In this document: in pieces, positions 45,698-54,198 of the stretch
Position numbering within the stretch: the first letter of the stretch is position 1
Layout of the letters: the number at the start of each line of letters is the position of its first letter
Assembly: GCF_030766935.1 (NCBI RefSeq)
Contig: NZ_JASERL010000008.1
Span: 354,356 to 418,355, forward strand
Length of the DNA stretch: 64,000 nt
Source of the DNA: Streptomyces sp. KL109B
GTDB lineage: Bacteria > Actinomycetota > Actinomycetes > Streptomycetales > Streptomycetaceae
Reading direction: 5' to 3'
Notes under the pieces: generated by a model
What the model was told of the DNA's origin: nothing
What the model saw: only the letters and a program-made list of their open reading frames with translations
Database searches by the model: none
Position numbers and translations under genes: made by a program

Positions 45698-46693
45698 TCA
45701 GACCGCCGAGAGCTCCTGGCCCGACTGGGACGGGAGGCCCGGCTCCGCCACGGGACGCTCGCGCAGCGAGAGCACGACGCGCACCACGCCGATCCACACC
45801 AGCGCCGAGCCCAGCATGTGCAGGCCGACCAGGATCTCCGGCAGGTCCGTGAAGTACTGGACGTAACCGATGACGCCCTGCGCCAGCAGGATCAGGAACA
45901 GGTCGCGGGTGCGGCCCCGCGGCCCCTTCGGGGAGTCGACCGCCTTCAGGACGAACCACAGGGCGAAGGTCAGCGTCACCACGATCCAGGCCAGGACCGC
46001 GTGTCCCTTCGCGACCATCTCCCAGTCCAGCGGCATCCGGTGGACCTCGCTGGAGTCGCCCGCGTGCGGGCCCGCGCCGGTCACGACCGTGCCGACGAGG
46101 ATCAGCAGCGAGGACGCCACCACCAGGAACCACACCAGCTGCTTGATGGCGCTGCCGACCAGCGGACGCGGCTGAGCGTCGCCCTCGCGGGTGCGCTGCC
46201 ACATCAGGACGGCGACCGTGAGCAGGGCCGTGGTGAGGACGAAGTGGGCCGCCACCGTGTACGGGTTGAGGCCGACGAGGACGACGATGCCGCCGAGCAC
46301 CGCGTTGCCCATCACGATCCAGAACTGGGCCCAGCCGAGCCGGGTCACCGTGCGCCGCCACGGCTTCTGCGAGCGGGCGGCGATGATCGCCCAGCCGACC
46401 GCGGCGCACAGTACGTACGTCAGCATGCGGTTGCCGAACTCGATGGCTCCGTGGAAGCCCATCTCGCTCGTCGCGGTCAGCGACTGGTCGGTGCACTTGG
46501 GCCAGGTCGGGCAGCCGAGGCCCGAGCCGGTCAGGCGCACGGCGCCGCCGGTGCAGACGATGATCACCGTCATGACGACGGCGGACATGGCCGCGCGCTG
46601 GACGGTCCGCTGAGTGGGGGTCCAGTACTCGGCGATGAAGGCGAGCGGATTGCGCAGCGCCCGCGCGGCGTCGGTGGGGGTCAGCTTTGGCAC
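45698..46693 (-). CDS. ctaA: Heme A synthase (COX15/CtaA)
   Basis: Oxidises heme O to heme A. The 331-residue protein has eight helices in two four-helix halves with heme-ligand His residues (HGAIEFGNRMLTY, AAHFVLTTALL, KGHAVLAWIVV, LVGLHMLGSALVWIG) and the extracytoplasmic loop with a Cys pair, GCPTWPKC. The GTG start at 46693 is followed at once by a cytoplasmic N-terminus. Downstream of the ABC exporter on the same strand (83 bp), as in mycobacteria where the same genes lie near suf. Confidence 0.94.
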   Translation of the reverse strand: MPKLTPTDAARALRNPLAFIAEYWTPTQRTVQRAAMSAVVMTVIIVCTGGAVRLTGSGLGCPTWPKCTDQSLTATSEMGFHGAIEFGNRMLTYVLCAAVGWAIIAARSQKPWRRTVTRLGWAQFWIVMGNAVLGGIVVLVGLNPYTVAAHFVLTTALLTVAVLMWQRTREGDAQPRPLVGSAIKQLVWFLVVASSLLILVGTVVTGAGPHAGDSSEVHRMPLDWEMVAKGHAVLAWIVVTLTFALWFVLKAVDSPKGPRGRTRDLFLILLAQGVIGYVQYFTDLPEILVGLHMLGSALVWIGVVRVVLSLRERPVAEPGLPSQSGQELSAV

Positions 46694-46776
46694 GGCCCTA
46701 TCGTAGGCGGCCGCTTGTGCATGGCTTCACGAGGGGGACGTAACTGGGCCAACTGTGACGCCCGTTACGCGTATCG

Positions 46777-47565
46777 CTACTCCCAGCGGAAGAAGCGCCC
46801 CGCCGCCCCGAGCCCCACGACCGCCCATACGGCGAGGATCCCGAGGTCGCCCCACGGCATCGCCGCGCCGTGCTGGAGCACGTCCCGCAGGCCGTCGGAG
46901 AGCGCCGAGATGGGCAGCAGGCCGAGCACCGACTGGGCGGCGTCGGGGAACTTGTCGAGCGGCACGATGACGCCGCCGCCGACCAGGAGGAGCAGAAAGA
47001 CGAGGTTGGCCGCGGCGAGCGTGGCCTCCGCCTTCAACGTGCCTGCCATGAGGAGGCCGAGTCCGGAGAACGCCGCCGTACCGAACACCAGGAGGAGAAG
47101 AACGGCGAACGGGTTCCCGTGCGGGGACCAGCCGAGCGCGAACGCGATCACGGTGAGGAGGACGACCTGGAGGACCTCCGTCACCAGCACGGAGAGCGTC
47201 TTCGCCGTCATCAGCGCCCAGCGGGGGAGCGGGGAGGCGCCGAGCCGCTTCAGCACTCCGTAGCGGCGCTCGAAGCCGGTGGCGATGGCCTGACCGGTGA
47301 AGGCCGTGGACATCACGGCGAGCGCGAGGATGCCGGGGGCGAGGAAGTCGACGGCCTTGCCGGAGCCGGTGTCGACGATGTCGACCGCCGAGAACAGCAC
47401 GAGGAGCAGCGTCGGGATGACGACCGTGAGGAGGAGCTGCTCGCCGTTGCGCAGCAGCATCTTCGTTTCGAGGGCCGCCTGCGTCGCGATCATGCGGCCG
47501 AGCGGGGCGGCGCCCGGGTTCGGTGCGTACGTGCCGGTGCCGCGGTCGATGTCGGTGGCGCTCAT
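46777..47565 (-). CDS. ABC-2 type transporter permease
   Basis: A 262-residue membrane subunit with six helices, beginning MSATDIDRGTGTYAPN then a cytoplasmic helix and the first segment LLLTVVIPTLLLVLFSAVDI. The loop FERRYGVLKRLGASPLPRWAL is the usual coupling region to the ATPase. Its ATG at 47565 overlaps the ATPase stop by four bases, so the two form one exporter. The substrate is unknown; in several actinobacteria this pair sits between ctaA and sufR, suggesting a link to heme or Fe-S metabolism. Confidence 0.9.
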   Translation of the reverse strand: MSATDIDRGTGTYAPNPGAAPLGRMIATQAALETKMLLRNGEQLLLTVVIPTLLLVLFSAVDIVDTGSGKAVDFLAPGILALAVMSTAFTGQAIATGFERRYGVLKRLGASPLPRWALMTAKTLSVLVTEVLQVVLLTVIAFALGWSPHGNPFAVLLLLVFGTAAFSGLGLLMAGTLKAEATLAAANLVFLLLLVGGGVIVPLDKFPDAAQSVLGLLPISALSDGLRDVLQHGAAMPWGDLGILAVWAVVGLGAAGRFFRWE

Positions 47566-48485
47566 CCGCGCAGCTCCTTGCCGGTCATTTCCAGGAATAC
47601 GTCTTCGAGGGTGTGCCGCTCGACGGAGATCTTCTCCGGCATCACGCCGTGCTGGGCGCACCAGGAGGTGACGGTCGCGAGGAGCTGCGGGTCGACCTTG
47701 CCGCTGACGCGGTAGGAGCCGGGGGTGAGTTCGGCGGCCGCGGCGTCGGCGGGCAGCGCCTTGAGGAGCGAGGCCACGTCGAGGCCGGGCCGGCCGGAGA
47801 AGCGGAGGGTGTTCTCGGCGCCGCCCTTGCACAGCTCCTCCGGGGAGCCCTGCGTGATGACCTTGCCGGAGTCGACGATCGCCACGTCGTCGGCGAGCTG
47901 CTCGGCCTCGTCCATGTAGTGCGTGGTGAGGATGACGGAGACGCCGTCGGCGCGCAGATCGCGGACGAGGTCCCACGTGGCGTGGCGGGCCTGCGGGTCG
48001 AGCCCGGCCGTCGGCTCGTCGAGGAAGACGAGTTCGGGGCGGCCGACCACGGCCATGGCGAGCGCGAGCCGCTGCTGCTGGCCGCCGGAGAGGCGCCGGT
48101 AGGTGGTGCGGCCGCAACTGCCGAGGCCGAGGCGCTCGATGAGGGCGTCGACGTCCAGCGGGTGGGCGTGCAGCTTGGCGATGTGGCGGAGCATTTCGTC
48201 GGCGCGGGCGCCGGAGTAGACGCCGCCGGACTGCAGCATCACGCCGATCCGGGGGCGAAGCGCGGCGGCCTGCTTGACCGGGTCGAGGCCGAGCACGCGG
48301 ACCGTGCCGGAGTCCGGCTTCCGGTAGCCCTCGCAGGTCTCGATGGTGCTGGTCTTGCCGGCGCCGTTGGGGCCGAGTACGGCCGTGATGCCGGGGGCCG
48401 CCGTGAGGTCGAGGCCGTCGACCGCGGTCTTGGTTCCGTACCGCTTCACCAGACCGGTGATGTGGACGACAGGCTCGCTTCGCAT
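47562..48485 (-). CDS. ABC transporter ATP-binding protein
   Basis: A 307-residue cytoplasmic ATPase: Walker A GPNGAGKTS, Q-loop MLQSGG, signature LSGGQQQRLALA, Walker B LVFLDEP, switch His in LTTHYMDE. It matches the DrrA/CcmA-type exporters, with a C-terminal extension of about 80 residues. ATG 48485 (MRSEPVVHITGLVKRYG) is preferred to the longer frame, which is basic and repetitive. It drives the permease that follows. Confidence 0.92.
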   Translation of the reverse strand: MRSEPVVHITGLVKRYGTKTAVDGLDLTAAPGITAVLGPNGAGKTSTIETCEGYRKPDSGTVRVLGLDPVKQAAALRPRIGVMLQSGGVYSGARADEMLRHIAKLHAHPLDVDALIERLGLGSCGRTTYRRLSGGQQQRLALAMAVVGRPELVFLDEPTAGLDPQARHATWDLVRDLRADGVSVILTTHYMDEAEQLADDVAIVDSGKVITQGSPEELCKGGAENTLRFSGRPGLDVASLLKALPADAAAAELTPGSYRVSGKVDPQLLATVTSWCAQHGVMPEKISVERHTLEDVFLEMTGKELRG

Positions 48486-48701
48486 GGTGGGCAAGTCTAG
48501 GGACGCGGCACGCTCCGCGGACCGGCGGGGCGGCCCCTGCCGCCGCGGGCGCGCGGCGCCGATGGCCGGCTCGCCTTCGCGGGGTCGACTCCGCCGTTTT
48601 CGTCGCGCGGCACCGGGGGCCGCCTCGCCCACCCTGCCGCCCAAGGCGGCAGATTGCCCAAGGCGGGGCCCAAGGCGGGGGCCCGCGCTGGTCGGCCCAC
48701 G

Positions 48702-49493
48702 TCAGCCGCGGTCCGGGCGGTGCGGCGGCAGCCACTTCTGTGCGTACGACACCGCTTCCGCCACCCCGAAGAGGCGGGACTCGGCGGCGCCGACGCGGCC
48801 CCGGACGACCGGGGTGTCGCGTTCGAAGGCGGCGCCCAGCTCGTCGAACCGGTCGTCGTCGATCGCCACCTCGGTGACGTGCTCCCACCCGTCCGGCCCC
48901 GGCCGCCCCGCGTCCTCGGCGCTCCCCGGGATCCGGTACTCGGCGAGGTGGAAGCTCGTGCACGACCCGTATCCGGCGCCGAGCAGCAGCACGCGCGCGT
49001 GCAGGTCCTCCAGTCGGGCCAGCGGGCTGTGCTCGCCGAGCCGGCAGTCGAGCGCGTGACCCTCGGTGACCGTGGCGGCGTGCGGCCCGAGCGCGGCGAA
49101 GGAGGTCTGCGGGTGGGCGCTGCGGCGGGCCCCCGGCCACGTACGCACGGTTTCCGGTACGACGCCGACGCCGCGGGTGGGCGTGATCGCCGGGTCGTAC
49201 GGGGGCATGGTCGCCCGGATGGTCTCCCACCAGGCCTCCGGTACCGGCGGGGCGCTCCACTGGGCCGGATCGGAGAGGTCCCCGGACTGGGTCGGGACGA
49301 CGAGTGTGCCCTCGGAACCGAGCGCGTCGAGGAGGGCGTGGACGACGGTGACCGGGCCGCCGTTCACCCAGCCGAGGCTGCTGAGGGACGTGTGTGCAAG
49401 GAGGGTGTCGCCGGGGCGGACGCCGAGGGCGCGGAGGTCGGCCGCGAGGGACGCGCGTGTGACAAGTGGGCCGGTCGGGAGGGGTGTGGGCAT
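48702..49493 (-). CDS. Aminoglycoside N(3)-acetyltransferase-like protein
   Basis: A 263-residue acetyl-CoA-dependent N-acetyltransferase of the AAC(3)/YokD family. Signatures are GDTLLAHTSLSSLGWVNGGPVTVVHALLDALG, GTLVVPTQSG, SAHPQTSFAALGPHA with the catalytic His, and VLLLGAGYGSCTSFHLAEY. The substrate may be an aminoglycoside, but chromosomal homologues in streptomycetes often lack resistance activity or have unknown substrates. ATG 49493 follows GGGTG on this strand. Divergent from sufR. Confidence 0.88.
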   Translation of the reverse strand: MPTPLPTGPLVTRASLAADLRALGVRPGDTLLAHTSLSSLGWVNGGPVTVVHALLDALGSEGTLVVPTQSGDLSDPAQWSAPPVPEAWWETIRATMPPYDPAITPTRGVGVVPETVRTWPGARRSAHPQTSFAALGPHAATVTEGHALDCRLGEHSPLARLEDLHARVLLLGAGYGSCTSFHLAEYRIPGSAEDAGRPGPDGWEHVTEVAIDDDRFDELGAAFERDTPVVRGRVGAAESRLFGVAEAVSYAQKWLPPHRPDRG

Positions 49494-49600
49494 GGGCGAG
49501 AGTGTCCCCGTGAAGGGGTCAGGGCGCCATGGAATTCCCCGTCGCCCGCCCCGGATTCTGATCGATCAAAGATCGTTTGCGCAGGTCACGGCATGTGTTT

Positions 49601-49618
49601 ACTTAGGTGTGCCTAAGT
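49601..49618. promoter_or_regulatory. Palindrome ACTTAGGTGTGCCTAAGT, candidate iron or Suf operator
   Basis: Seven-base inverted repeats with a four-base centre, 71 bp upstream of the sufR start and in the gap shared with the divergent acetyltransferase. Starting at TTAGGT the following 19 bases match 13 of 19 positions of the IdeR/DmdR iron box. Confidence 0.5.
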
Positions 49619-49675
49619 GATGCACCGCACCATCCGGCGATCATCACGTCGCTTGTCAGGGTCTGAGGAATTACG

Positions 49676-49689
49676 CAACAATGGCGTTG
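49676..49689 (+). promoter_or_regulatory. SufR-type operator CAAC-N6-GTTG over the sufR start
   Basis: CAAC (49676-49679), AATGGC, GTTG (49686-49689), whose last base is the first base of the GTG start. It is the exact spacing of the SufR binding motif described in other bacteria, and would give autorepression of the suf operon. Confidence 0.6.
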
Positions 49690-50429
49690 TGAAAAACGTC
49701 GGCGAGGCCCCTGAGGAGCTCACGACCGGGGAGCGATCAACGCGCAACCGGGTCGCGCGCTCCATCCTGGACCACGGCCCGTCCACCGTCGCCGAGCTGG
49801 CCACGCGCCTCGGCCTCACGCAGGCCGCCGTCCGCCGCCATCTCGACGCCCTCGGCGGGGACAACGTCGTGGAGCCCAGGGACCAGCGCGTCTACGGAGC
49901 CCGCACCCGCGGCCGCCCCGCCAAGGTGTTCGCGCTGACCGACTGCGGCCGGGACGCCTTCGACCAGTCCTACGACAAGCTCGCCGCGGAAGCGCTCCGC
50001 TGGATCAAGGAGCAGGCCGGCGGGGACGAGGCACTCGTCTCCTTCGCCCGCGCGCGCATCGCCGCGCAGGCCGCTCCCTACAAGGCCGCCATAGAGGCCG
50101 CGGCCCCCGAGGAGCGCGCACAGGCCCTGGCGAGGGCCTTGAGCGCGGACGGGTACGCTGCTACGGCGCGTAGCGCACCGGTCGGTGAGCAGCTCTGCCA
50201 GCACCACTGCCCAGTCGCCCATGTGGCCGAGCAGTTCCCGCAGCTGTGCGAGGTCGAGACGGAAATGTTCTCGCAGCTGCTCGGCACCCACGTACAGCGA
50301 CTGGCCACCATCGCCCACGGCGACGGGGTCTGTACGACGTTCATCCCCAAGAACGCACCCCAGACCGCCACCGCCAACAAGACCACCACCAACGCATCTG
50401 CAAGCACGGCCGGGAGGAACCCCGCATGA
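49689..50429 (+). CDS. sufR: Fe-S-sensing transcriptional repressor of the suf operon
   Basis: DeoR/ArsR-type winged-helix regulator that carries an Fe-S cluster and represses suf genes when clusters are plentiful. The 246 residues contain the winged helix STRNRVARSILDHGPSTVAELATRLGLTQAAVRRHLDALGGDNVVE and the cluster-ligand region CQHHCPVAHVAEQFPQLCEVE. GTG 49689 gives the family N-terminus; the longer frame upstream would run through the operator. It overlaps sufB by four bases (ATGA), so it is part of the operon it controls. Confidence 0.94.
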   Translation: MKNVGEAPEELTTGERSTRNRVARSILDHGPSTVAELATRLGLTQAAVRRHLDALGGDNVVEPRDQRVYGARTRGRPAKVFALTDCGRDAFDQSYDKLAAEALRWIKEQAGGDEALVSFARARIAAQAAPYKAAIEAAAPEERAQALARALSADGYAATARSAPVGEQLCQHHCPVAHVAEQFPQLCEVETEMFSQLLGTHVQRLATIAHGDGVCTTFIPKNAPQTATANKTTTNASASTAGRNPA

Positions 50430-51850
50430 CTCTCCCCATCGAGGAGACTGCCCACCCTGAGCTCGAGGGCCTGGGCAAGTACGAATACGGCTGGGCGGAC
50501 TCCGACGCGGCCGGCGCCTCTGCCAAGCGCGGTATCAACGAGGACGTCGTTCGCGACATCTCCGACAAGAAGTCGGAGCCGGAGTGGATGACCAAGCTCC
50601 GCCTCAAGGGTCTGAAGCTCTTCGACAAGAAGCCCATGCCGAACTGGGGCTCGGACCTGTCGGGCATCGACTTCGACAACATCAAGTACTTCGTGCGCTC
50701 CACGGAGAAGCAGGCGGAGTCCTGGGAGGACCTGCCCGAGGACATCAAGGCCACGTACGACAAGCTCGGCATCCCGGAGGCGGAGAAGCAGCGCCTCGTC
50801 GCCGGTGTCGCGGCCCAGTACGAGTCCGAGGTCGTGTACCACCAGATCCGTGAGGACCTGGAGGAGCAGGGTGTCATCTTCATGGACACCGACACGGCCC
50901 TGAAGGAGCACCCGGAGCTCTTCAAGGAGTACTTCGGGACCGTCATCCCGGCCGGCGACAACAAGTTCGCCGCGCTGAACACCGCCGTGTGGTCGGGTGG
51001 CTCCTTCATCTACGTGCCGAAGGGCGTGCACGTCGAGATCCCGCTCCAGGCCTACTTCCGCATCAACACGGAGAACATGGGCCAGTTCGAGCGGACGCTG
51101 ATCATCGTCGACGAGGACGCGTACGTGCACTACGTAGAGGGCTGCACCGCGCCCATCTACAAGTCGGACTCCCTGCACAGCGCCGTCGTCGAGATCATCG
51201 TCAAGAAGGGCGCGCGCTGCCGCTACACGACCATCCAGAACTGGTCGAACAACGTCTACAACCTGGTCACCAAGCGCGCCGTCGCCTACGAGGGCGCGAC
51301 CATGGAGTGGGTCGACGGCAACATCGGCTCCAAGGTCACCATGAAGTACCCGGCCATCTACCTGATGGGCGAGCACGCCAAGGGCGAGACGCTGTCCATC
51401 GCCTTCGCGGGCGAGGGCCAGCACCAGGACGCCGGCGCGAAGATGGTGCACATGGCGCCGAACACGTCGTCCAACATCGTCTCGAAGTCCGTGGCGCGCG
51501 GCGGTGGCCGCACCTCCTACCGCGGCCTCATCGAGATCGGCGAGGGCGCCCCGGGCGCCAAGTCGAACGTGCTGTGCGACGCCCTGCTCGTCGACCAGAT
51601 CTCGCGCTCCGACACGTACCCGTACGTGGACGTCCGCGAGGACGACGTGTCCATGGGCCACGAGGCGACCGTCTCCAAGGTCTCCGAGGACCAGCTCTTC
51701 TACCTCATGAGCCGCGGCCTCTCCGAGGACGAGGCCATGGCGATGATCGTGCGCGGCTTCGTCGAGCCGATCGCCAAGGAGCTGCCCATGGAGTACGCGC
51801 TCGAACTCAACCGGCTGATCGAGCTCCAGATGGAAGGGGCCGTGGGCTAA
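50426..51850 (+). CDS. sufB: Fe-S cluster assembly protein SufB
   Basis: Scaffold subunit of the SufBCD complex where new Fe-S clusters form. The 474 residues are full length, with VHVEIPLQAYFRINTENMGQFERTLIIVDEDAYVHYVEGCTAP, KKGARCRYTTIQNWSNNVYNLVTKRA, APNTSSNIVSKSVARGGGRTSYRG and the C-terminal EDQLFYLMSRGLSEDEAMAMIVRGFVEPI. ATG 50426 overlaps the sufR stop; sufD follows after 59 bp. Confidence 0.98.
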   Translation: MTLPIEETAHPELEGLGKYEYGWADSDAAGASAKRGINEDVVRDISDKKSEPEWMTKLRLKGLKLFDKKPMPNWGSDLSGIDFDNIKYFVRSTEKQAESWEDLPEDIKATYDKLGIPEAEKQRLVAGVAAQYESEVVYHQIREDLEEQGVIFMDTDTALKEHPELFKEYFGTVIPAGDNKFAALNTAVWSGGSFIYVPKGVHVEIPLQAYFRINTENMGQFERTLIIVDEDAYVHYVEGCTAPIYKSDSLHSAVVEIIVKKGARCRYTTIQNWSNNVYNLVTKRAVAYEGATMEWVDGNIGSKVTMKYPAIYLMGEHAKGETLSIAFAGEGQHQDAGAKMVHMAPNTSSNIVSKSVARGGGRTSYRGLIEIGEGAPGAKSNVLCDALLVDQISRSDTYPYVDVREDDVSMGHEATVSKVSEDQLFYLMSRGLSEDEAMAMIVRGFVEPIAKELPMEYALELNRLIELQMEGAVG

Positions 51851-51909
51851 CCCCCAACGACCCTCTCCATCAAGCCACTTACGTAACGAAAGCGAGCACC
51901 ACGACAGCC

Positions 51910-53091
51910 ATGGCTGAGGCTCAGAACATCCCGGCCGGGTCGACGACCGCCGGACAGATCGCGGTCGCCGCCGAGTCGACCGTCGCCACGCGCATGAGCG
52001 CGCCGCCCTCCTACGACGTGCAGGACTTCCCGGTCCCGCACGGCCGCGAGGAGGAGTGGCGGTTCACGCCGCTGGAGCGGATGCGCGGTCTGCACGACGG
52101 CACCGCCACCGCGTCCGGCGACGGCGTGAAGGTCGACGTCGAGGCCCCCGAGGGCGTCGACGTCGAGCTGGTCGGCCGCGACGACGCCCGCGTCGGCAAG
52201 GCCGGCAAGCCCGTCGACCGGATCGCCGCGCAGGCGTACTCGGCGTTCGAGAAGGCGTCCGTCGTCTCCGTGCCCAAGGAGACGGTGCTCACCGAGCCGA
52301 TCCGGATCCGCGTGCACGGCGAGGGCGGCACCGCCTACGGCCACCAGGTCATCGAGCTGGGCGCCTTCGCCGAGGCCGTCGTCGTCATCGACCACACCGG
52401 TGACGCGGTGCTCGCCGCCAACGTCGACTACCTGCTCGGCGACGGCGCGAAGCTGACCGTCGTCTCCGTGCAGGACTGGGACGACAAGGCCGTGCACGTG
52501 GCGCAGCACAACGCGCTCGTCGGCCGCGACGCCTCCTTCAAGTCGGTCGTCGTCACCTTCGGCGGCGACGTCGTCCGCCTGCACCCCCGCGTCCAGTACG
52601 CGGCCACCGGCGGCGAGGCCGAGCTGTTCGGCCTGTACTTCACCGACGCGGGCCAGCACCAGGAGCACCGCCTCCTGGTCGACCACAACACCCCGCACTG
52701 CAAGTCGAACGTCGTCTACAAGGGCGCGCTCCAGGGCGACGACGCGCACGCCGTGTGGATCGGTGACGTCCTCATCGAGGCCGCGGCCGAGGGCACGGAC
52801 ACGTACGAGATGAACCGCAACCTCGTCCTCACGGACGGCGCGCGGGTCGACTCGGTGCCGAACCTGGAGATCGAGACCGGCGAGATCGTCGGCGCCGGTC
52901 ACGCCTCCGCGACCGGCCGCTTCGACGACGAGCAGCTCTTCTACCTGATGTCCCGCGGCATCCCCGCCGAGGACGCCCGCCGCCTCGTCGTGCGCGGCTT
53001 CTTCGCCGAGCTGGTCCAGCAGATCGGTGTCCCGGACATCGAGGCGCGCCTGCTCGAGAAGATCGAGGCCGAACTGGAGGCTTCGGTCTGA
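51910..53091 (+). CDS. sufD: Fe-S cluster assembly protein SufD
   Basis: Partner of SufB in the beta-helix scaffold. The 393 residues share with SufB the closing motif FDDEQLFYLMSRGIPAEDARRLVVRGFFAELVQQI and contain HRLLVDHNTPHCKSNVVYKGAL with the conserved His. ATG 51910 is the first codon with a plausible start region. Its TGA overlaps the next gene by one base (TGATG). Confidence 0.97.
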   Translation: MAEAQNIPAGSTTAGQIAVAAESTVATRMSAPPSYDVQDFPVPHGREEEWRFTPLERMRGLHDGTATASGDGVKVDVEAPEGVDVELVGRDDARVGKAGKPVDRIAAQAYSAFEKASVVSVPKETVLTEPIRIRVHGEGGTAYGHQVIELGAFAEAVVVIDHTGDAVLAANVDYLLGDGAKLTVVSVQDWDDKAVHVAQHNALVGRDASFKSVVVTFGGDVVRLHPRVQYAATGGEAELFGLYFTDAGQHQEHRLLVDHNTPHCKSNVVYKGALQGDDAHAVWIGDVLIEAAAEGTDTYEMNRNLVLTDGARVDSVPNLEIETGEIVGAGHASATGRFDDEQLFYLMSRGIPAEDARRLVVRGFFAELVQQIGVPDIEARLLEKIEAELEASV

Positions 53092-53426
53092 TGACCCCGT
53101 CCTTCGTACGTGCCTGTGGGCTCAGCGAGCTGGAGACCGACACCCCGAAGCGGGTGGAGATCGACGGCACGCCCGTGTCCATCGTGAGCACCGAGGGCGA
53201 GGTGTTCGCGATCAACGACATCTGCTCGCACGCGAACGTCTCGCTCTCCGAGGGCGAGGTCGAGGACTGCCAGATCGAGTGCTGGCTGCACGGCTCCGCG
53301 TTCGACCTGCGCACCGGAAAGCCGTCCGGCCTCCCGGCCACCCGCCCCGTGCCCGTATACCCCGTGAAGATCGAAGGGGGCGACGTCCTCGTCGACGTGC
53401 GCGCCTCCCTCACCCAGGAGAACTGA
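53091..53426 (+). CDS. Rieske-type [2Fe-2S] ferredoxin within the suf operon
   Basis: A 111-residue cytoplasmic Rieske ferredoxin like those of aromatic dioxygenases. Cluster ligands are Cys45 and His47 (CSHANV) and Cys64 and His67 (CWLHGSAFDL); there is no disulfide pair or signal peptide, in contrast to the exported Rieske protein at 17.8 kb. It overlaps sufD by one base and precedes sufC by 7 bp, so it is an integral operon member. It may supply electrons to cluster assembly; that role is inferred from position. Confidence 0.94.
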   Translation: MTPSFVRACGLSELETDTPKRVEIDGTPVSIVSTEGEVFAINDICSHANVSLSEGEVEDCQIECWLHGSAFDLRTGKPSGLPATRPVPVYPVKIEGGDVLVDVRASLTQEN

Positions 53427-53433
53427 AGCCCCC

Positions 53434-54198
53434 ATGGCAACGCTTGAAATCAAGGACCTGCACGTCACCGTCGAGGCGGACAACGCCACGAAGGAGATCC
53501 TCAAGGGCGTCGACCTGACCGTGAAGCAGGGCGAGACCCACGCGATCATGGGTCCGAACGGCTCCGGCAAGTCGACCCTCGCGTACTCCCTCGCGGGTCA
53601 CCCCAAGTACACGATCACCTCCGGCACCGTCACGCTCGACGGCGAGGACGTCCTGGAGATGTCCGTCGACGAGCGCGCCCGCGCCGGCCTCTTCCTCGCC
53701 ATGCAGTACCCGGTCGAGGTCCCCGGCGTCTCCGTCTCGAACTTCCTGCGCACCTCGGCCACGGCCGTGCGCGGCGAGGCCCCCAAGCTGCGTACCTGGG
53801 TGAAGGAGGTCAAGGAGGCCATGGAGAAGCTCTCCATGGACCCCTCCTTTGCTGAGCGCAACGTGAACGAGGGCTTCTCCGGCGGCGAGAAGAAGCGCCA
53901 CGAGATCCTCCAGCTGGAGCTCCTCAAGCCGAAGATCGCGGTCCTCGACGAGACCGACTCCGGCCTGGACGTCGACGCCCTGCGCGTCGTCTCCGAGGGC
54001 ATCAACCGTGTCCGTGAGAACGGCGAGGTCGGCACCCTCCTGGTGACGCACTACACGCGCATCCTGCGCTACATCAAGCCCGACCACGTGCACGTGTTCG
54101 CGAACGGCCGCATCGTCGAGTCCGGCGGCGCCGAGCTCGCCGACCAGCTCGAGGCCGAGGGCTACGACAAGTACGTGAAGGGTGGCGCATCCGCGTGA
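53434..54198 (+). CDS. sufC: Fe-S assembly ATPase SufC
   Basis: ABC-type ATPase of the SufBCD scaffold. The 254 residues show Walker A GPNGSGKST, Q-loop AMQYPVEVPGVSVSNFLRT, signature FSGGEKKRHEILQ, Walker B AVLDETDSGLDVDAL and switch His in VTHYTRIL. The stop overlaps the sufS start (GTGA). Confidence 0.98.
   Translation: MATLEIKDLHVTVEADNATKEILKGVDLTVKQGETHAIMGPNGSGKSTLAYSLAGHPKYTITSGTVTLDGEDVLEMSVDERARAGLFLAMQYPVEVPGVSVSNFLRTSATAVRGEAPKLRTWVKEVKEAMEKLSMDPSFAERNVNEGFSGGEKKRHEILQLELLKPKIAVLDETDSGLDVDALRVVSEGINRVRENGEVGTLLVTHYTRILRYIKPDHVHVFANGRIVESGGAELADQLEAEGYDKYVKGGASA

Noticed and set aside
48486..48701. Extra coding sequence before the ABC ATPase
   Set aside because: A GC-rich gap with short repeats of CCAAGGCGG; the longer ATPase frame through it is basic and repetitive without family similarity.
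49653..49675. Damage-type promoter before sufR (TTGTCAGGG)
   Set aside because: The -35 is fair but the sequence at the -10 position (ATTACG) does not match.
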